NCBI RefSeq assembly: GCF_011386835.1 | Contig: NC_088791.1 | Span: 10,292,998 to 10,356,997 of the forward strand | Source: Chrysemys picta bellii | Taxonomy: Eukaryota > Chordata > Testudines > Emydidae | Direction of reading: 5' to 3' | DNA length: 64,000 nucleotides | The notes under the pieces: model-generated | The model's input: the letters and a program-made list of their open reading frames with translations, nothing else | What the model was told of the DNA's origin: nothing | The model's database searches: none | Position numbers and translations under genes: made by a program | Shown: positions 23,780-35,011 of the stretch, piece by piece | How the letters are laid out: each line of letters opens with the position of its first letter | Numbering within the stretch: position 1 is the stretch's first letter

Positions 23780-24010
23780 AGTGTGGTCTAGTGGTTAGAG
23801 CACAGACCTAGGCACTCTTGAGTTCTCTTCGCAGCTCGTACTTACTCACTGTGTGACCCTGGGCAAATCACGTGACCGCTCCTTGCCTCAGTTTCCCCTG
23901 TAAAATGGGGACGTTAGCAGCTACCTATCCAACAGGGTGTTGCCAGCTTTAATTGACTAGTGTTTGTAAAGTGCTTTGAGATCTGCAGATGCTACAGAAG
24001 TGCAGAGAAT
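23780..24010 (+). repeat. Near full-length MIR-like SINE
   Basis: It has the tRNA-like head 'gtggtctagtggttagagca', core 'tgtgtgaccctgggcaaatc', 'cctcagtttcccctgtaaaa' and tail 'gtgctttgagatctgcagat'. This is the best preserved MIR-type copy in the window. Confidence 0.85.
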
Positions 24011-26221
24011 CCATTCCTCAGTGTCCCTGTCCAGCAGTCCTGTCTCTCAGGCTGGTCTGGCCTTGCTGTGGTGAAAGGGTGCACTGTGGAAAATCAATGT
24101 TTGGACGAGAGGCTGTTTTGCATTATCCCACCGTTTATTCCCAGTGACACGGAGAAGTGTCATAAAAATGCTAATACGGAGCAGATTGGCGGGTGCAGCT
24201 ATACCGTACAGGTCATTGCTATCCTGGGAGCGCGCTTTACCTCCATGGTAACCACACAGCTCTTACCCATAAATACTTTGCAACTAAATCGTAATCACAG
24301 GTTCCTGCAGATTACAGGCTAATTGCGTTTAGCTTGCTCAGAAAGAAATTACCATGTAACTAGCACTAACTCTGCTGTAATGGGCAGAAATCATCATTCC
24401 TTTTACCCTGCAATTACATGACGGTTCATAGTCCTGGGTGAACCCACCTGCAAAAGGTTCAGAGCCTTGGCTTCCGCACAGCCATTTGGTCCGGAAGTCA
24501 GGCTGGGAATCTCATGCGAGGGGGTGATCTTGTGGGGTCTCCACACCTTTCCTCTGCTTTAGAGTGGGCCAGAAATATCCCAGGCCAAATCCTGGGGCCT
24601 TACTCACTTTGTGTTCAGTCTGTACCTAGACAAACTCCCATTGATGTCAAGTGGGAGTTTGGCCCAAGCAAAACCGGAATAAGCGCCCCAGGATCTGTCA
24701 CCGCTCTTCGTGGGTTGTCAGCCGTTCTGCTTCCTGTCTCGCAGGAAGTGCAAGAAGCAGCATAAAATAACGGGTTGAGGGGAGAAAGGAGCAAATGTGA
24801 CTCAAACCTCAAGAACGGTTCCCAACTGAGTTTGATTTGAAGGTTCAGATCAGCTCTTAATCCCTTTTCTCATCCCTGAAAGTAGCTTGCCCTCCTCTTA
24901 AGAGTAGGCGCCGGAACCATCATACTAATGGAAGCTGCTGCTCCGCCCAGTTTGACCATCAGGTTCTGCTTCACAGGCCTCCCTCAAAAGCATCAGGCTA
25001 GTCCTTAACAGTGCGAGCAACAAAGTAGTGCAGTATGGACCCAAGGGGGGTGGCCAAGGGACCAGCACCACAGAGATTCAAGAACAGCCACAAGTAATCA
25101 ATGGGAGTTAGGCACCTAGATATGTGAGGATCTGGGCTATGTGCCCTGGGCTGTAATCTCAGTTCTCAGCAGCTAATTAGAAGTGGGTCCATGTGACGGG
25201 ATCTCTAGAGTCATCAGCGCCCTGACACGCCTCTGCCTAGAAAAACCTACTCAGGCCTGGGTACCACAAAATTTAGCCCTTCAGGGCCTAGAAGGGCTAG
25301 GAAGGGACAATAACCAATCAGGAGCCAGCAGGCCAGTTAAGAAGCCTTGCCTGCTTTTTCCCAGGGGAGTGCTGGGCAGAGCTGGGTCAGGAGCGGAGCT
25401 TCTTACTCCTATCCCAGAGCCCTGCGACCAAGCCGTTACTTTGGGTTTGCTTACAAGTTTCAAGGCACCCCCAGCCAAAGTTTGAGTTTAACTTTAATTA
25501 ACAAGTAAAGAACGGACACCATGCTCTCTGCACAAATTGCCTTGCTCCAGGTGGGCTGCTGCAGTCTGGTGATGGGAGAGGAGCCCCGTGGGGAAGCAGA
25601 CGGTACCATGCACTGTGGCCTTGGTGACTCGGTCACTAGTGGTTTTCCTTCTGAATAAACAGGGCCGCAATCATGCAGGCATGTGGACCAGGGGCATTGA
25701 GGTGTGGTCTTTTAAATGAGATAGGAAACCCATATTCTCACCACTTGTGTCCATTAAAAATCCTATGAGCCTTGTCTCAAGAGTAGGGATGTTAGCCTTT
25801 GTGGCCTAGCAGAATTCCAGGCCTAGTAGCTGTAGTCTGCTTAAAATCCCCCTTCCAGTATCAACTCAGTACAGCATTCTTCACATCCTATCCTGATCTG
25901 CTGTGTAGTGTTACTCTGCACTGTTAAACAGCTGCCACCTTCCACCCCAGAGGTAGCTGCATTTTGCACCCAGCTTGTAAAACATTTTCTGTCTCTTTGA
26001 GGTGGAAGATGCCATGCAAACTTAAGATGCCAGTGATGTGGCATAGCGGGCAGTTCTGTAAAATACAGTAAAACAAGTGCTTGGTTGTTGGGCTTGTCTT
26101 TCTGATCTGCCTATAAGTGTCTGAATCTATTCTAATGATTGTGATGGTGCACGGGAAGAAGTCTTCTCTAGCTGATATATGGTTAATTTTTGTGGGATTA
26201 TGCCAATTTCAGCACCAAGCC

Positions 26222-26580
26222 CCATGCAGATGCACCTCAGAGATACGCCCAACGTGGCAGAGTTACACGCAATGCCTCAGAGATACACCCAAAGCCATAG
26301 AGATATACCCAACATCTCAAAGATATACCCAACGCCTCAGAGATACACCCAATGCCACAGAGATACATCCAATAACTGGACGGGACACCCCAAAGATATA
26401 TGAAACAACAAGAAAGCACACCCAATCTCTTGAAGGTACACCTCAGAGATGCACTCAATAGCAAATACACCCAACAGCTACAAGGTACACCTCAGAGATA
26501 AATCCAACACCTAGAAAGCACACCTCAGAGATACGTGCAAAATCAGGAAGCCACACCTAAGAGATGCACCTAACTCCTAG
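26222..26580. repeat. 20-bp minisatellite upstream of a plexin exon
   Basis: The unit agagatacacccaatgcctc repeats about six times head to tail at 26240-26365. It then continues as degenerate, irregularly spaced copies to about 26580. Because 20 is not a multiple of 3, each reading frame shows a 20-residue repeat every 60 bp. That explains the open frames through it. Confidence 0.85.
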
Positions 26581-26803
26581 GGTGTTCCCTAAACTGCTAG
26601 CACCTCAGGGCCATCAGACATTGAGAGAGAGAGAAGTTCCCTGCACTGAGAATGGCTGGTCACCATCCCTCTGAGAGCTCAGCAGTGGGAGTTCCTACAG
26701 TCAGTGGCGTGTGGAGAGGGTGCCATTTCCCGTGTCTGGGGCTCATGGTGGGGGCTGCCCCCCACGCTGGGCCTAATGTTTTGTTTTTCTCTCCTGTTTT
26801 TAG

Positions 26804-26900
26804 TATTCATATGAAGGGATGGAGATTAACAGCCTGCCGGTGGAGCTGACAGTCGTGTGGAATGGGAATTTCAACATTGACAACCCAGCGCAGAACAAAG
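26804..26900 (+). CDS. PLXNA4: PLXNA4 internal exon 2 of 9 in window
   Basis: This 97-bp exon begins after ctgtttttag and ends at aaag|gtaaag. It is phase 0 at the start and leaves one base (G) for the next codon. It reads [20 protein letters not shown] and then [12 protein letters not shown]. The tyrosine-rich start and VVWNG...IDNPAQNK are conserved among A-type plexins. It completes the IPT-like module that precedes PSI3. The split codon joins the next exon as GTG (V), giving NKVHLYKC, which confirms the intron. A 20-bp minisatellite ends about 220 bp upstream of the acceptor. Confidence 0.93.
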
Positions 26901-28004
26901 GTAAAGAATTATTTCAACTTGTCCTTGGAAGCGGTAACCTTAGCAACAGACCACATCACTCCACACACTTAACAAAGCAGCCACCGTTTATCTGCGCAAT
27001 CTACCTCATGGTTGTTCTGTGCACTCCGCAAATTACTAATTTCTGAGCTCTGTTTTTTCTCCGAGCACCTGAGAAGTGGGACTCCCCTCCCCCCCTCCCT
27101 CCCACGCTCTTCACCACCTTCTCTGTTTCCTCTTCCCCTCTCCCTGTCTCCTCTTGTGTCCCTCCCTACCCCTCCCCACCTCCTCCCCCCTTCCTTCTCT
27201 CCCCTTCACCTCCCTTTCAGTAAGGCTCTTCAAGTTAATGCACCCGCAGCTCGTCTCTGGTCTCGGTTCAGATGCGATGTGTTAATGAACAGGGAGGGAG
27301 GGGGCAGTGAGCCAGTGAGGAAAGGTTGAATAAAGTGAGGTGATAATGGAAAAGGATTGAGGCCCACTCCTGGCCAGAGAGCCTGGCTCCAGTTAATTGC
27401 AGCAGATGGCCAGGGGCTGATCTGATTCTCGCTGGGGAGCTATCACCCATTCAGCCACATCCCAGAGACAAGCATATTAGTCCAGAGTTTCACTGCAGCT
27501 AGATTTTCCACTTCTTCCCCAGCCTCTCCTTCCCTCCTGCCCCTTGCCCTTAGTTACCCAGTGGCCCTGGGCTCCCTCTCTTCTCAGATCCTCTCTCGCC
27601 TTCCATCGCTTCCCTTAGAGGTTTTCCTTTCCCCCTCCCTTCCCCTTTCCTGTCCCCCTGCTTCTCTCCTCACTCGCTTCTCCTCTGTCCTACTTCCTTC
27701 CTCCTCCTCAGCTCTGGGTCTTCCCACTTTACTTTCCCTACGGCATCTAGAGGCCCTCCCTCTGGCTGGGGGGTTTTTGGATGTGGTTCTCTCCAGAACC
27801 TGCCATGCTGCACTGTGGGAGTGGGGATTGGAGCGCGACAGGAGGGCAACATGTCTTCCTCCCCATAGGATGCGCCCCTGTTCCCTCTTCTTCTCCCTGC
27901 ATCCTCCTCCATGGTCTCTGCCCCTCCACTGGATCCCCTGTGCAGCTGTTTTCCTGCCTGCACTTTGTCAGGGACTCGGCAGCTGATAATCAGTTAGTGA
28001 CAGG

Positions 28005-28126
28005 TAGGGTGACCAGACAGCAAGTGTGAAAAATTGGGACGGGGTGGGGAGTAATAGGAGCCTATATAAGAAAAAGAGCCAAAAATTGGGACTGTCCCTA
28101 TAAAATCGGGACATCTGGTCACCCTA
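28005..28126. mobile_element. hAT-type MITE with exact 8-bp target duplication
   Basis: This 122-bp element has perfect 13-bp inverted ends: tagggtgaccaga at the left and tctggtcacccta at the right. It is flanked by identical gtgacagg at 27997-28004 and 28127-28134. The 8-bp duplication and ends indicate hAT-driven insertion. There is no coding capacity. Confidence 0.92.
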
Positions 28127-29794
28127 GTGACAGGTGACAAGTTCTTCTAAGCTGCTGATCGGCTTGTTCAGACAATGTGCCAGGGCCCTCCTCTCCACTG
28201 GCAGCTTGGTGGCCGAGCACATTCGCACTGCTCTCATCAGGCTTCAAGCAGGCAGAGCAGCGTCTTCCCATGCAGCCGCAGGGCTGCCTGGCGTGCTCTG
28301 CGGGAGTCAGGTTCAATGCACAAGGGAGGAAGTAGCCAAGGGTCTGGGTGCTCCGTTAATCACTGAGAGTCCCTGGTGAGTGACGACCTCTATACATCCC
28401 TAGGACACGGGCAGGGCAAGCTTTCCCCAGCCTGCTCCCGTCTCTGTCCTTCCTCTCTAGGGATGAGAAGGGAGTCCGTTGTCCACTCCGTCCAGGGCCT
28501 CTCTGATGCTGCTAGGAGGGAAGGCCATCTGTGATGTCCACAGCTGTCCACTATCCCTTGGACTGTGACCTCTAGCCTAGTGGCCCATAGCAGTTATCGC
28601 ATAGTCACCATTGTTGGTCACCGCCGACCTAGACTGGGTTTGAATCCTCAGGCTAGAGGCAAAAGGCTCCGAAGCCTGTTACTGATCCCCTAAGCCACCC
28701 TGTCCCTTCTCTTGAATTGCTGTCTTTTGAAAGCCAGTGGCATGGAGTGTAATGGGCGTGAATGGCTATTGACTGTGTGGAGGGAATCAAAGGGGTTTTC
28801 CGGCGGTGGCACATGAATGGCCGAGTTAACAGTATAATTTTCACAGTGGGAAAAACCCAGCCCTTCCAATCAGCTGTTCTGATAGCATTTCCCCTGCCAC
28901 AGCATGCTGTGAGCCTGAGACCCTGCTGCAGTCTGCAGAGAGCAGAAGGGCTTGCCACAGACTGTTCCATATGGAGACTACAAGCTCTGAGTGGCAAGGA
29001 CCTGCCTATGCTGTGCTCAGCATGTGCTAGGTGCTGTACAAATAATACCACCCTGCGAGGACGCTCTATGCTCAGCATCGCTGGATTATCTGGTTTCCAC
29101 GAGACTCGACTCAGCACATTTAGCATAGCCTATGGACTCACTGGGTGAAGTCTAACAGACAGACTGTGACTGTGACTCTGAGAATGAGAGCAGATCTCAC
29201 CCCAGAGGGGCCCACTACAAACTCCATTAGGCCAGTGCACTTGGTAATGCAATGTGGTTGTTAAACACTGGCCATTCCTCTCTGGAGATGGAAGTCCAGA
29301 ATTTTGGCCGAAGTCACCAATGACCGTGGGGTTTGATTGGCCCAGCCAAGTCCCACTGCCTAGATTATGCTGAGATCTGAGGCCTGTCACCAAACCACCC
29401 TACTACTCCATTCCATGGGCAGTCTCTGCTGAGAAGGGACCCAGGTCTGGGGTTAGTGAGGGATTTTTGCAGATCGAGTTGGAGATGCCTTTTGGGATTG
29501 ACACGAAACCATTTCTTAATTTTTTCCCCCCGAATTGCCAGTGAACCAAAAAATCAGTTCTTTGTGTAGCTTTAGTTATCAAGGCTAGTTAGTTGCAATA
29601 TGGAAAATGCTTTCACATCCTCATAATAGCATATTATTATACCAAAAATCAAAGATGAGTTTAATCGGCATTTGTATTAGAGGGGGACCAAAGTTAGTCC
29701 CTCAACTCCCACATTTCCTGAGGTGGCGGAAGAAGGGGAAATGCTCATTTTCAATTCTGGATTCAAACCAATGCCCAGAAATTCTGCATCTGTT

Positions 29795-30105
29795 GTTATT
29801 AATTATCATTCTTTATTGTTTATTTGTACTATGATAGCACCTGGAGGCCCCAACGAAGATCCCCATTGCCTGAGGCGCTGTGAATGCACATAGAGGCAGC
29901 CCCTGCCCCCAAAGGGGCACAATCCAAATAGACAAGATAGATAAAAAGTGGGATAGAAGCTGGATTATTATCCCCATTTTACAGATGAAGAATTGAGGCT
30001 GAGACAGACTAAGTGACTTGCCAAAGGTCCGCAGAGGTGGGAACTGAGCCCATATCTCCTGATTCCCCAGCCAGTGACTTGACCACTAGAGCATTCTTCC
30101 TCCTG
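29795..30105 (-). repeat. Antisense CORE-SINE-like copy
   Basis: The + strand reads 'tttgtactatgatagcacct', 'ccccaacgaagatccccatt', 'ttattatccccattttacag', 'gactaagtgacttgccaaag' and 'cttgaccactagagcattct'. It carries both the extended tail and the tRNA-like end. It lies about 270 bp upstream of the PSI3 exon. Confidence 0.82.
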
Positions 30106-30376
30106 GCTCTGATGCAACTAAAATGTTGTGAGATTCCCGATCCTTGCCCAACCTAGGACAGTAACAACTGGGCTTCCATTCTTTATTCCCCTTGGGAGAC
30201 TCTGCCTCCATCTAGTATGTTATTGGACATAGGGAAACATAGGCCAAATAGAAGTTATTCTATGTTCATTTCCCATCCATTGCTCCTAGTTATGCCTCTC
30301 AGCCCTCCTTCCAGACTCCTCCTCCCTCCATGGTGCATACCCCCCTCAGGATCTCTCTCCTTCGCTGTCCCCACAG

Positions 30377-30567
30377 TGCACCTGTACAAGTGTGGGGCCA
30401 TGCGGGACAGCTGCGGCCTGTGCCTGAAGGCCGACCCAGACTTCGAGTGCGGCTGGTGCGAGGGACAGAACCAGTGCACGCTGAAGCACCACTGCCCTAT
30501 CCAGGAGAACCAGTGGCTGGAACTGTCCGGGACCAAGGGCAAATGCACCAATCCCCGGATCACCGAC
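30377..30567 (+). CDS. PLXNA4: PLXNA4 internal exon 3 of 9 in window (PSI3 cysteine-rich module)
   Basis: This 191-bp exon starts after tccccacag in phase 1 and ends phase 0 at gac|gtaagt. It encodes VHLYKCGAMRDSCGLC, then LKADPDFECGWC and so on to KCTNPRITD. Eight cysteines follow the PSI pattern: YKC, DSC, GLC, FEC, GWC, NQC, HHC, GKC. PSI modules are disulphide-bonded knobs that orient neighbouring Sema and IPT domains in the plexin ectodomain ring. NPRIT leads directly into the next IPT. No cysteine is missing and no stop or shift is present, so the exon looks functional. Confidence 0.95.
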
Positions 30568-31154
30568 GTAAGTTGTTCTCCGCACTCTCGTTAGTGTTAG
30601 GTCACCCGCTTCAAGAGCCCATCTCTCTTGTGCTGGTTGATTTCTCTGCTTTGTCCCTGGCTCAGCGTTGGAACTGCGCCAGGGCTAAGCTCGGTCAGTT
30701 CAAGCAGAGCCCCCGCTGCCTCTCGCGATGGGAGGTCAGACTCAACGTGTCTCATGGAGCAGCCCCTGGTGCCTTCCATGACAGCAGCCCAGCTGGGATG
30801 ACACAGCTCCCCCGCCCGCCCCCCACTTGAAGCTGGCTGCTGAATCCCAGCCCTGATCCCAGGCACCCTGCCAACTCCACAGTCTCCGGAGCACTTTGTG
30901 GGTGTGAAGTGAAGTGAGAGTGCAGGCTGCCACTAATGCTTCTTGACACCAGCAGCACAGACAGAGCCACTGCCTCGATTGTGCTGAGATCTGAGGCCCA
31001 CCTGGTGTAAACTGGCAGGACTCCATTGACTTCAACAGAATGACATCCATTTACATCACCTGATTGTTAATGGGGGGAAGCCCCCTCAGAGGCACCGTGG
31101 CCCTGGAGAACACGGGCCTTCCAGCATTCAAGCCTTCACGTGAGTGGGATAATT

Positions 31155-31740
31155 ACAGAATTGTGTAGTTTAAGGCCAGATGGATGGGATCTCCATCGCT
31201 GGAGATTTTTAAGAGCAGGTTAGACAATCTAGATAATACTTAGTCCTGCCGTGAGTGCAGGGGACTGGATTAGAAGACCTCTTGAGGTCCCTCCCAGCCC
31301 TACGATTCTATGCTTCTATGACCACCAGCTTATCCTGCCTGACCTCCTGTATGCCACAGGCCATCGCCACCACCCAGCACCCGCACACAAACCCCAACAA
31401 CTGAAATGAGACTGAAGTGTCACGGCCCACCGGAGACTAGACTGTTCTCTGCCATAGGCAGAGCATAGGAAGGACCCGCAATGGCAGGGAAATGTTTAAG
31501 TGAGACATACCCAGATAATCCTGGGAAGTGACCCGCACTCACATGCTGCAGGGGAAGGGGAAAAATCCCCAAGCTCACTGCCAATCCAATCTGGGGGAAA
31601 ATTCCCTCCTGATTCCACATGTGGTGATCCTGAGCATGTGATCAAGAACCAGCCCAGCCAAGCAAGAGAGCGTGCTCGGTACCACCTCAGAGCCCTGGCC
31701 CACCCCATCCAAAGTCCCATCTCCAGCTGCCACCATCCCT
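31155..31740 (-). mobile_element. Antisense CR1-like LINE interrupted by a sense CR1 end
   Basis: The + strand reads 'gtgtagtttaaggccagatgg'. After an insertion it resumes 'gaccaccagcttatcctgcc', 'cataggcagagcataggaag' and 'ctgataat/cc' phrases typical of a reversed turtle CR1. The split fits insertion of the sense fragment at about 31182-31322. Confidence 0.6.
31182..31322 (+). mobile_element. CR1 3' terminal fragment nested in antisense LINE
   Basis: Contains 'gagatttttaagagcaggtt', 'ttagtcctgccgtgagtgcag', 'ctcttgaggtccctcccagc' and the terminal 'cctacgattctatgcttctatg'. This is the characteristic CR1 3' end with its short tandem tail. Confidence 0.85.
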
Positions 31741-32394
31741 GATGTTTCGGAGGAAGCAAATGGAAAAAAAACTCTCCCAGAGTACACAGGTATGGCCAAA
31801 ACAAGAGAACTCAGAGGTGTGTCAGTCATTGGCAAAGGGAGAACAAGGCTGCTGTCAGGAGGAATGCCTCCACAGTGAAACGAGGGAACCCCCAATGGGG
31901 TGCTTTCCTGTGAGGTTTCCTATCATCTGCGTTGCTCAAGGAGAAAGAGGTGAAGGGAGAAAGAAAGTGAGAGGGGCAGTAGGAGAGATGGGAGGAGAGA
32001 GAAGACAACTAGAGAAGGCAATGTAGGGGGAGACAAAGTGGGGAACTAGAGAGGAAAATGAGGCCTCCGGTCTCGTGTGGTTTTGGTTGTTATCTCTTGG
32101 GAGGTGCTCAGATACTGTGGTGATGAGTGCCATCATAGTCACCAGGTAGTTAAGACAGATCTCAACACTAATGATGGGGACCATATAATTCCCTAGTAGA
32201 CAGAGAGATTCCTCTCCTTCCTGCTGGTGCTAGGGATGTAAGATCTGGAGTAACTCATCCAGAAGTGCATATGGAGGGTTATGACTAGAGAGATGGAGAG
32301 GTCTGAGTGGGAAAGAGACAGATTAGAAACAGCACCTTTGGGAGTCAGGACCTGATGAAATAACACGACTGCCCCACTGAGAATCCAGTGCATA

Positions 32395-32732
32395 GGCGCC
32401 AACTCCCTGGGTGCTGTGGGGCTCAAGCACCCACAGGAAAAAAAAAGTGGGTGCTCAGCACCCACCCGTCACAGCTGTTCCCCGGGGCCCCGCTGATCAG
32501 CTGTTTGGTGGCTGGCGGAGAGCGATGGACGGGCAGGGGGCCTTGGGGGAGGGGGAAGAACAGGGATGGGAGAGGCAGAGCGAGGGCAGGGCATTGGCAG
32601 AAGGGGCAGAACAGGGGCGGGAGAAGCAGAGCGAGGGTGTGGCCTCAGGGGAAAGAGCGGAGGAGGGGCGGGGCCTCAGGCAGAGCGAGGGTGGAGCACC
32701 CACCAGGAAAAATAAAAGCGCCTGTGACCTAG
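32395..32732. mobile_element. TIR MITE with internal minisatellite
   Basis: The left end cataggcgccaactccctgg and the right end ...aaaagcgcctgtg form a short inverted repeat. The 'gcacccac' motif recurs near both ends. The interior has 3-4 degenerate ~40-45-bp G-rich units built on 'gggagaggcagagcgagggc'. The target duplication is not clear. Confidence 0.6.
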
Positions 32733-33690
32733 TGGTATGCTTGGTGCTCAGTGCCTGCCCAGCTGTTTACAGCAATCCAGTGTTAAAAATAAACCCTGGT
32801 GTGGTGCTGCTGTGTCTTCCATCCCAGACATGGCTGGGTGGTGGTAGAAGGTGAACTGATCCTTGAATATGCAGTCCCATATCATCTTCTAGGTGGCACA
32901 AAACACAAGAAGGGGGAGTTCCCAGATGTCTACCAAACTGTCCACTGCGGAAGGGCTTGGCTCGCCTTCCCTAGGTAACTGACCCCCTAAATCTGCAGCT
33001 ATTGGGAGATCCGTGGAGACCAGTCCATTGAGAAGACTCTGCCCCTCCCCCAGACTAGTCACGGTCTCCATCTTCCAAAGGACACTTGCATGAACATTCT
33101 TCTTGGGGTTCAGGATGCGGGGATGGGGTGTGGGCAGCAGTTTCTGCAGGGTCGAGGGAGGACAAAGTACAGCCCCTGGAGGACAAAGGTCCTATGTCTG
33201 GGTCAAAGTGGGACAAAGTAGGCAATCTGGCCTGCTGGGATGAAACAGGACTGGGGTGAGCCAGTCCTCGCCATGGCTAATGCATTATTTGCAAATAAAA
33301 AACGGTAGGGTTTGCCCGCGGGTTTCTTTTCTCAGGGTCCAGGGATCTCAGCGGGTGATAAGCAAATCTCCCAGTGCTCTGCCAGCTCTGTTCAGAATCC
33401 AGAGGTACAGACTCTGTAGCCAAAGTCTGTCTGAATGTGTGGTCTAGGGCTGGAAGTCTCCCGAGAACAAAGCCTTTATACGTAGTTCCACTGGGGTCCT
33501 AACTTCCGTGAGCGGAGCGTCTCTCTGTGTTCAGCACATCCTCGTCCATCCCAAACAAACGGCCCAGCCTTCTCCAAAGCACCCCTGGGATTCTGTCTGG
33601 GTGTTTGCATTTCCGGGTACCTTGGTCCTGGCACTCACAGCTCCTATTGTCTTCAGCCAGCTCTGAACACCAGGCCAATGCATCTCAAGG

Positions 33691-33870
33691 GGGAGGGATA
33701 GCTCAGTGGTTTGAGCGTTGGCCTGCTAAACCCAGGGTTGTGAGCTCAATCCTTGAGGGGGGGGGCACTTAGGGACCTGGGGCAAAAATCAGTACTTGGT
33801 CCTGCTAGTGAAGGCAGGGGGCTGGACTTGCTGACCTTTTGGGGTTCCTTCCAGCTCTATTAGATAGGTA
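33691..33870 (+). mobile_element. Cry-type tRNA-derived SINE
   Basis: The head is tRNA-like: A box tagctcagtggtttgagc at about 33699 and B-box-like ggttgtgagctcaatcc at about 33736-33752. The body is 'aaaatcagtacttggtcctg' and the tail 'gttccttccagctctattag' resembles a CR1 3' end. This matches the tortoise/cryptodire SINE class known to share a LINE tail. It is not a functional tRNA. Confidence 0.85.
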
Positions 33871-35011
33871 TAAGCTGGGCACCCAGCATTAGTGGCTACT
33901 TCTGAAAACTTTCACCCGGAACACTTGAAACTTAAAGTGGGGGGAAAGTTGAAAACTATTTCCAAAGTTATTTTTTCCAAATCTCGCCAAGGGTTCAGAA
34001 CTTTCTCCTAGATCCAGAGATTTTAAGGCTGTATGGGACTATTATGATCCTTTACTCTGACTTATTGCATAACCTAGACCAGAGAACTCCACCCCCCAGT
34101 CCCTCCATCAAGCCCATATCTTGCAGTTGACAATTCTGAGAATCCACCCCCTGTTTTTGCACCAGGCTTCCTCCCTGCGCCTGTTGTGCTTGTGCAACAG
34201 GCGGCAAAGCATCCATGCGCCATTCTTCAGATGCAGCAGGGAGGCGTGTTGCTGTCTCCGATGGCATTTCCTGCAGGCCACGACGGCCCCACAGCTCCTC
34301 CAGATCATCGCTCGATTCGCTCATGAAATATTCTGATTGTCTGGCATGCTCATAAGTAGCTCTCGGAAAGTCTTTTTCTGAGCCATTAGCATGGAAGTAA
34401 TCTCAAGTGGCTGGATATATATTGCAGCTAATGGTATGTCTGGAGCAGTTGGTGAGAGCATTCTCGTTCTGGCGGGGAGCCAAGAAAATATGCACGAGGA
34501 GTAGAGCGGATGGAAATTAAAAACACACGCACACAACAACACAAAAGCTCCCCGGTTATTTACTGGCTCCTGCATTTATATTGCCAGTCAATGAAATTAG
34601 AGGACTATAAAATTGCTCTTTATGAATGACAAGTGAGAGCTGTAGCATTAGGCTGTCGTTAGCAGCAGGTGTAAGTTGTGACACCGGGTCTCCTGGCCGG
34701 ATGTATTTATGGCGGTGCCCAGGCTTCTTGGCAGTTTTCAGTCACCCTCCCTCTGCTCCCCAGACTGAAACAGACAGTCCTTGTCCCATTTGTTTGAACC
34801 TAGGATGGAAACGTGCGGCCAGTTCTTCGCTCTGTTCTTTGAATCTAGACTCAAGCAATAACACGCTCTCCTCTGCGTGGGAGTGGGGGGTCTGCAGGTT
34901 AGAACTCTGCCCCGCAGGAGCTGAGCGAATACCTGGGCAGCCTGATTCAAAGCCCACTGAAGTCATGGGGAATCTTTCTATCCATTTCAATGGGTTTTGG
35001 ATCAGGCCTTT

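Larger units (their letters stand above)
14933..26803 (+). other. Plexin intron, 11.9 kb
   Basis: GT-AG intron in phase 0. It contains MIR-like SINEs on both strands, a CR1 3' end, an antisense Cry-type SINE, a 67-bp tandem triplication and a 20-bp minisatellite close to its 3' end. 21170-23330 and 24010-26200 are mostly unique sequence in which I see no exon. Confidence 0.8.
26901..30376 (+). other. Plexin intron, 3.5 kb
   Basis: GT-AG intron in phase 1. It has two pyrimidine-rich tracts (about 27075-27225 and 27520-27720), a 122-bp hAT-type MITE with exact 8-bp target duplication, and an antisense CORE-SINE-like copy near the 3' end. The remainder shows nothing recognisable. Confidence 0.8.

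Noticed and set aside
24236..24256. Possible RFX X-box around ccatggtaacc
   Set aside because: Only one half-site (ggtaac) matches. The other half is not present.
26117..26461. A 114-codon frame with a 20-residue repeat, looking like a repetitive protein
   Set aside because: It is produced by the 20-bp minisatellite read through. The same repeat appears in other frames.
26222..26580. Possible CRISPR-like array
   Set aside because: The repeats are contiguous 20-bp units with no unique spacers, in a vertebrate intron.
27075..27225. Long pyrimidine tract considered as a strong branch/acceptor region
   Set aside because: No exon follows that matches plexin. It is simple-sequence bias.
32411..32854. 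A 147-codon + frame rich in Gly, Glu and Arg
   Set aside because: It reads the G-rich minisatellite in a MITE.
33691..33765. Possible tRNA gene
   Set aside because: It has A- and B-box-like sequence but no proper cloverleaf, and continues into a CR1-like tail. It is a SINE head.
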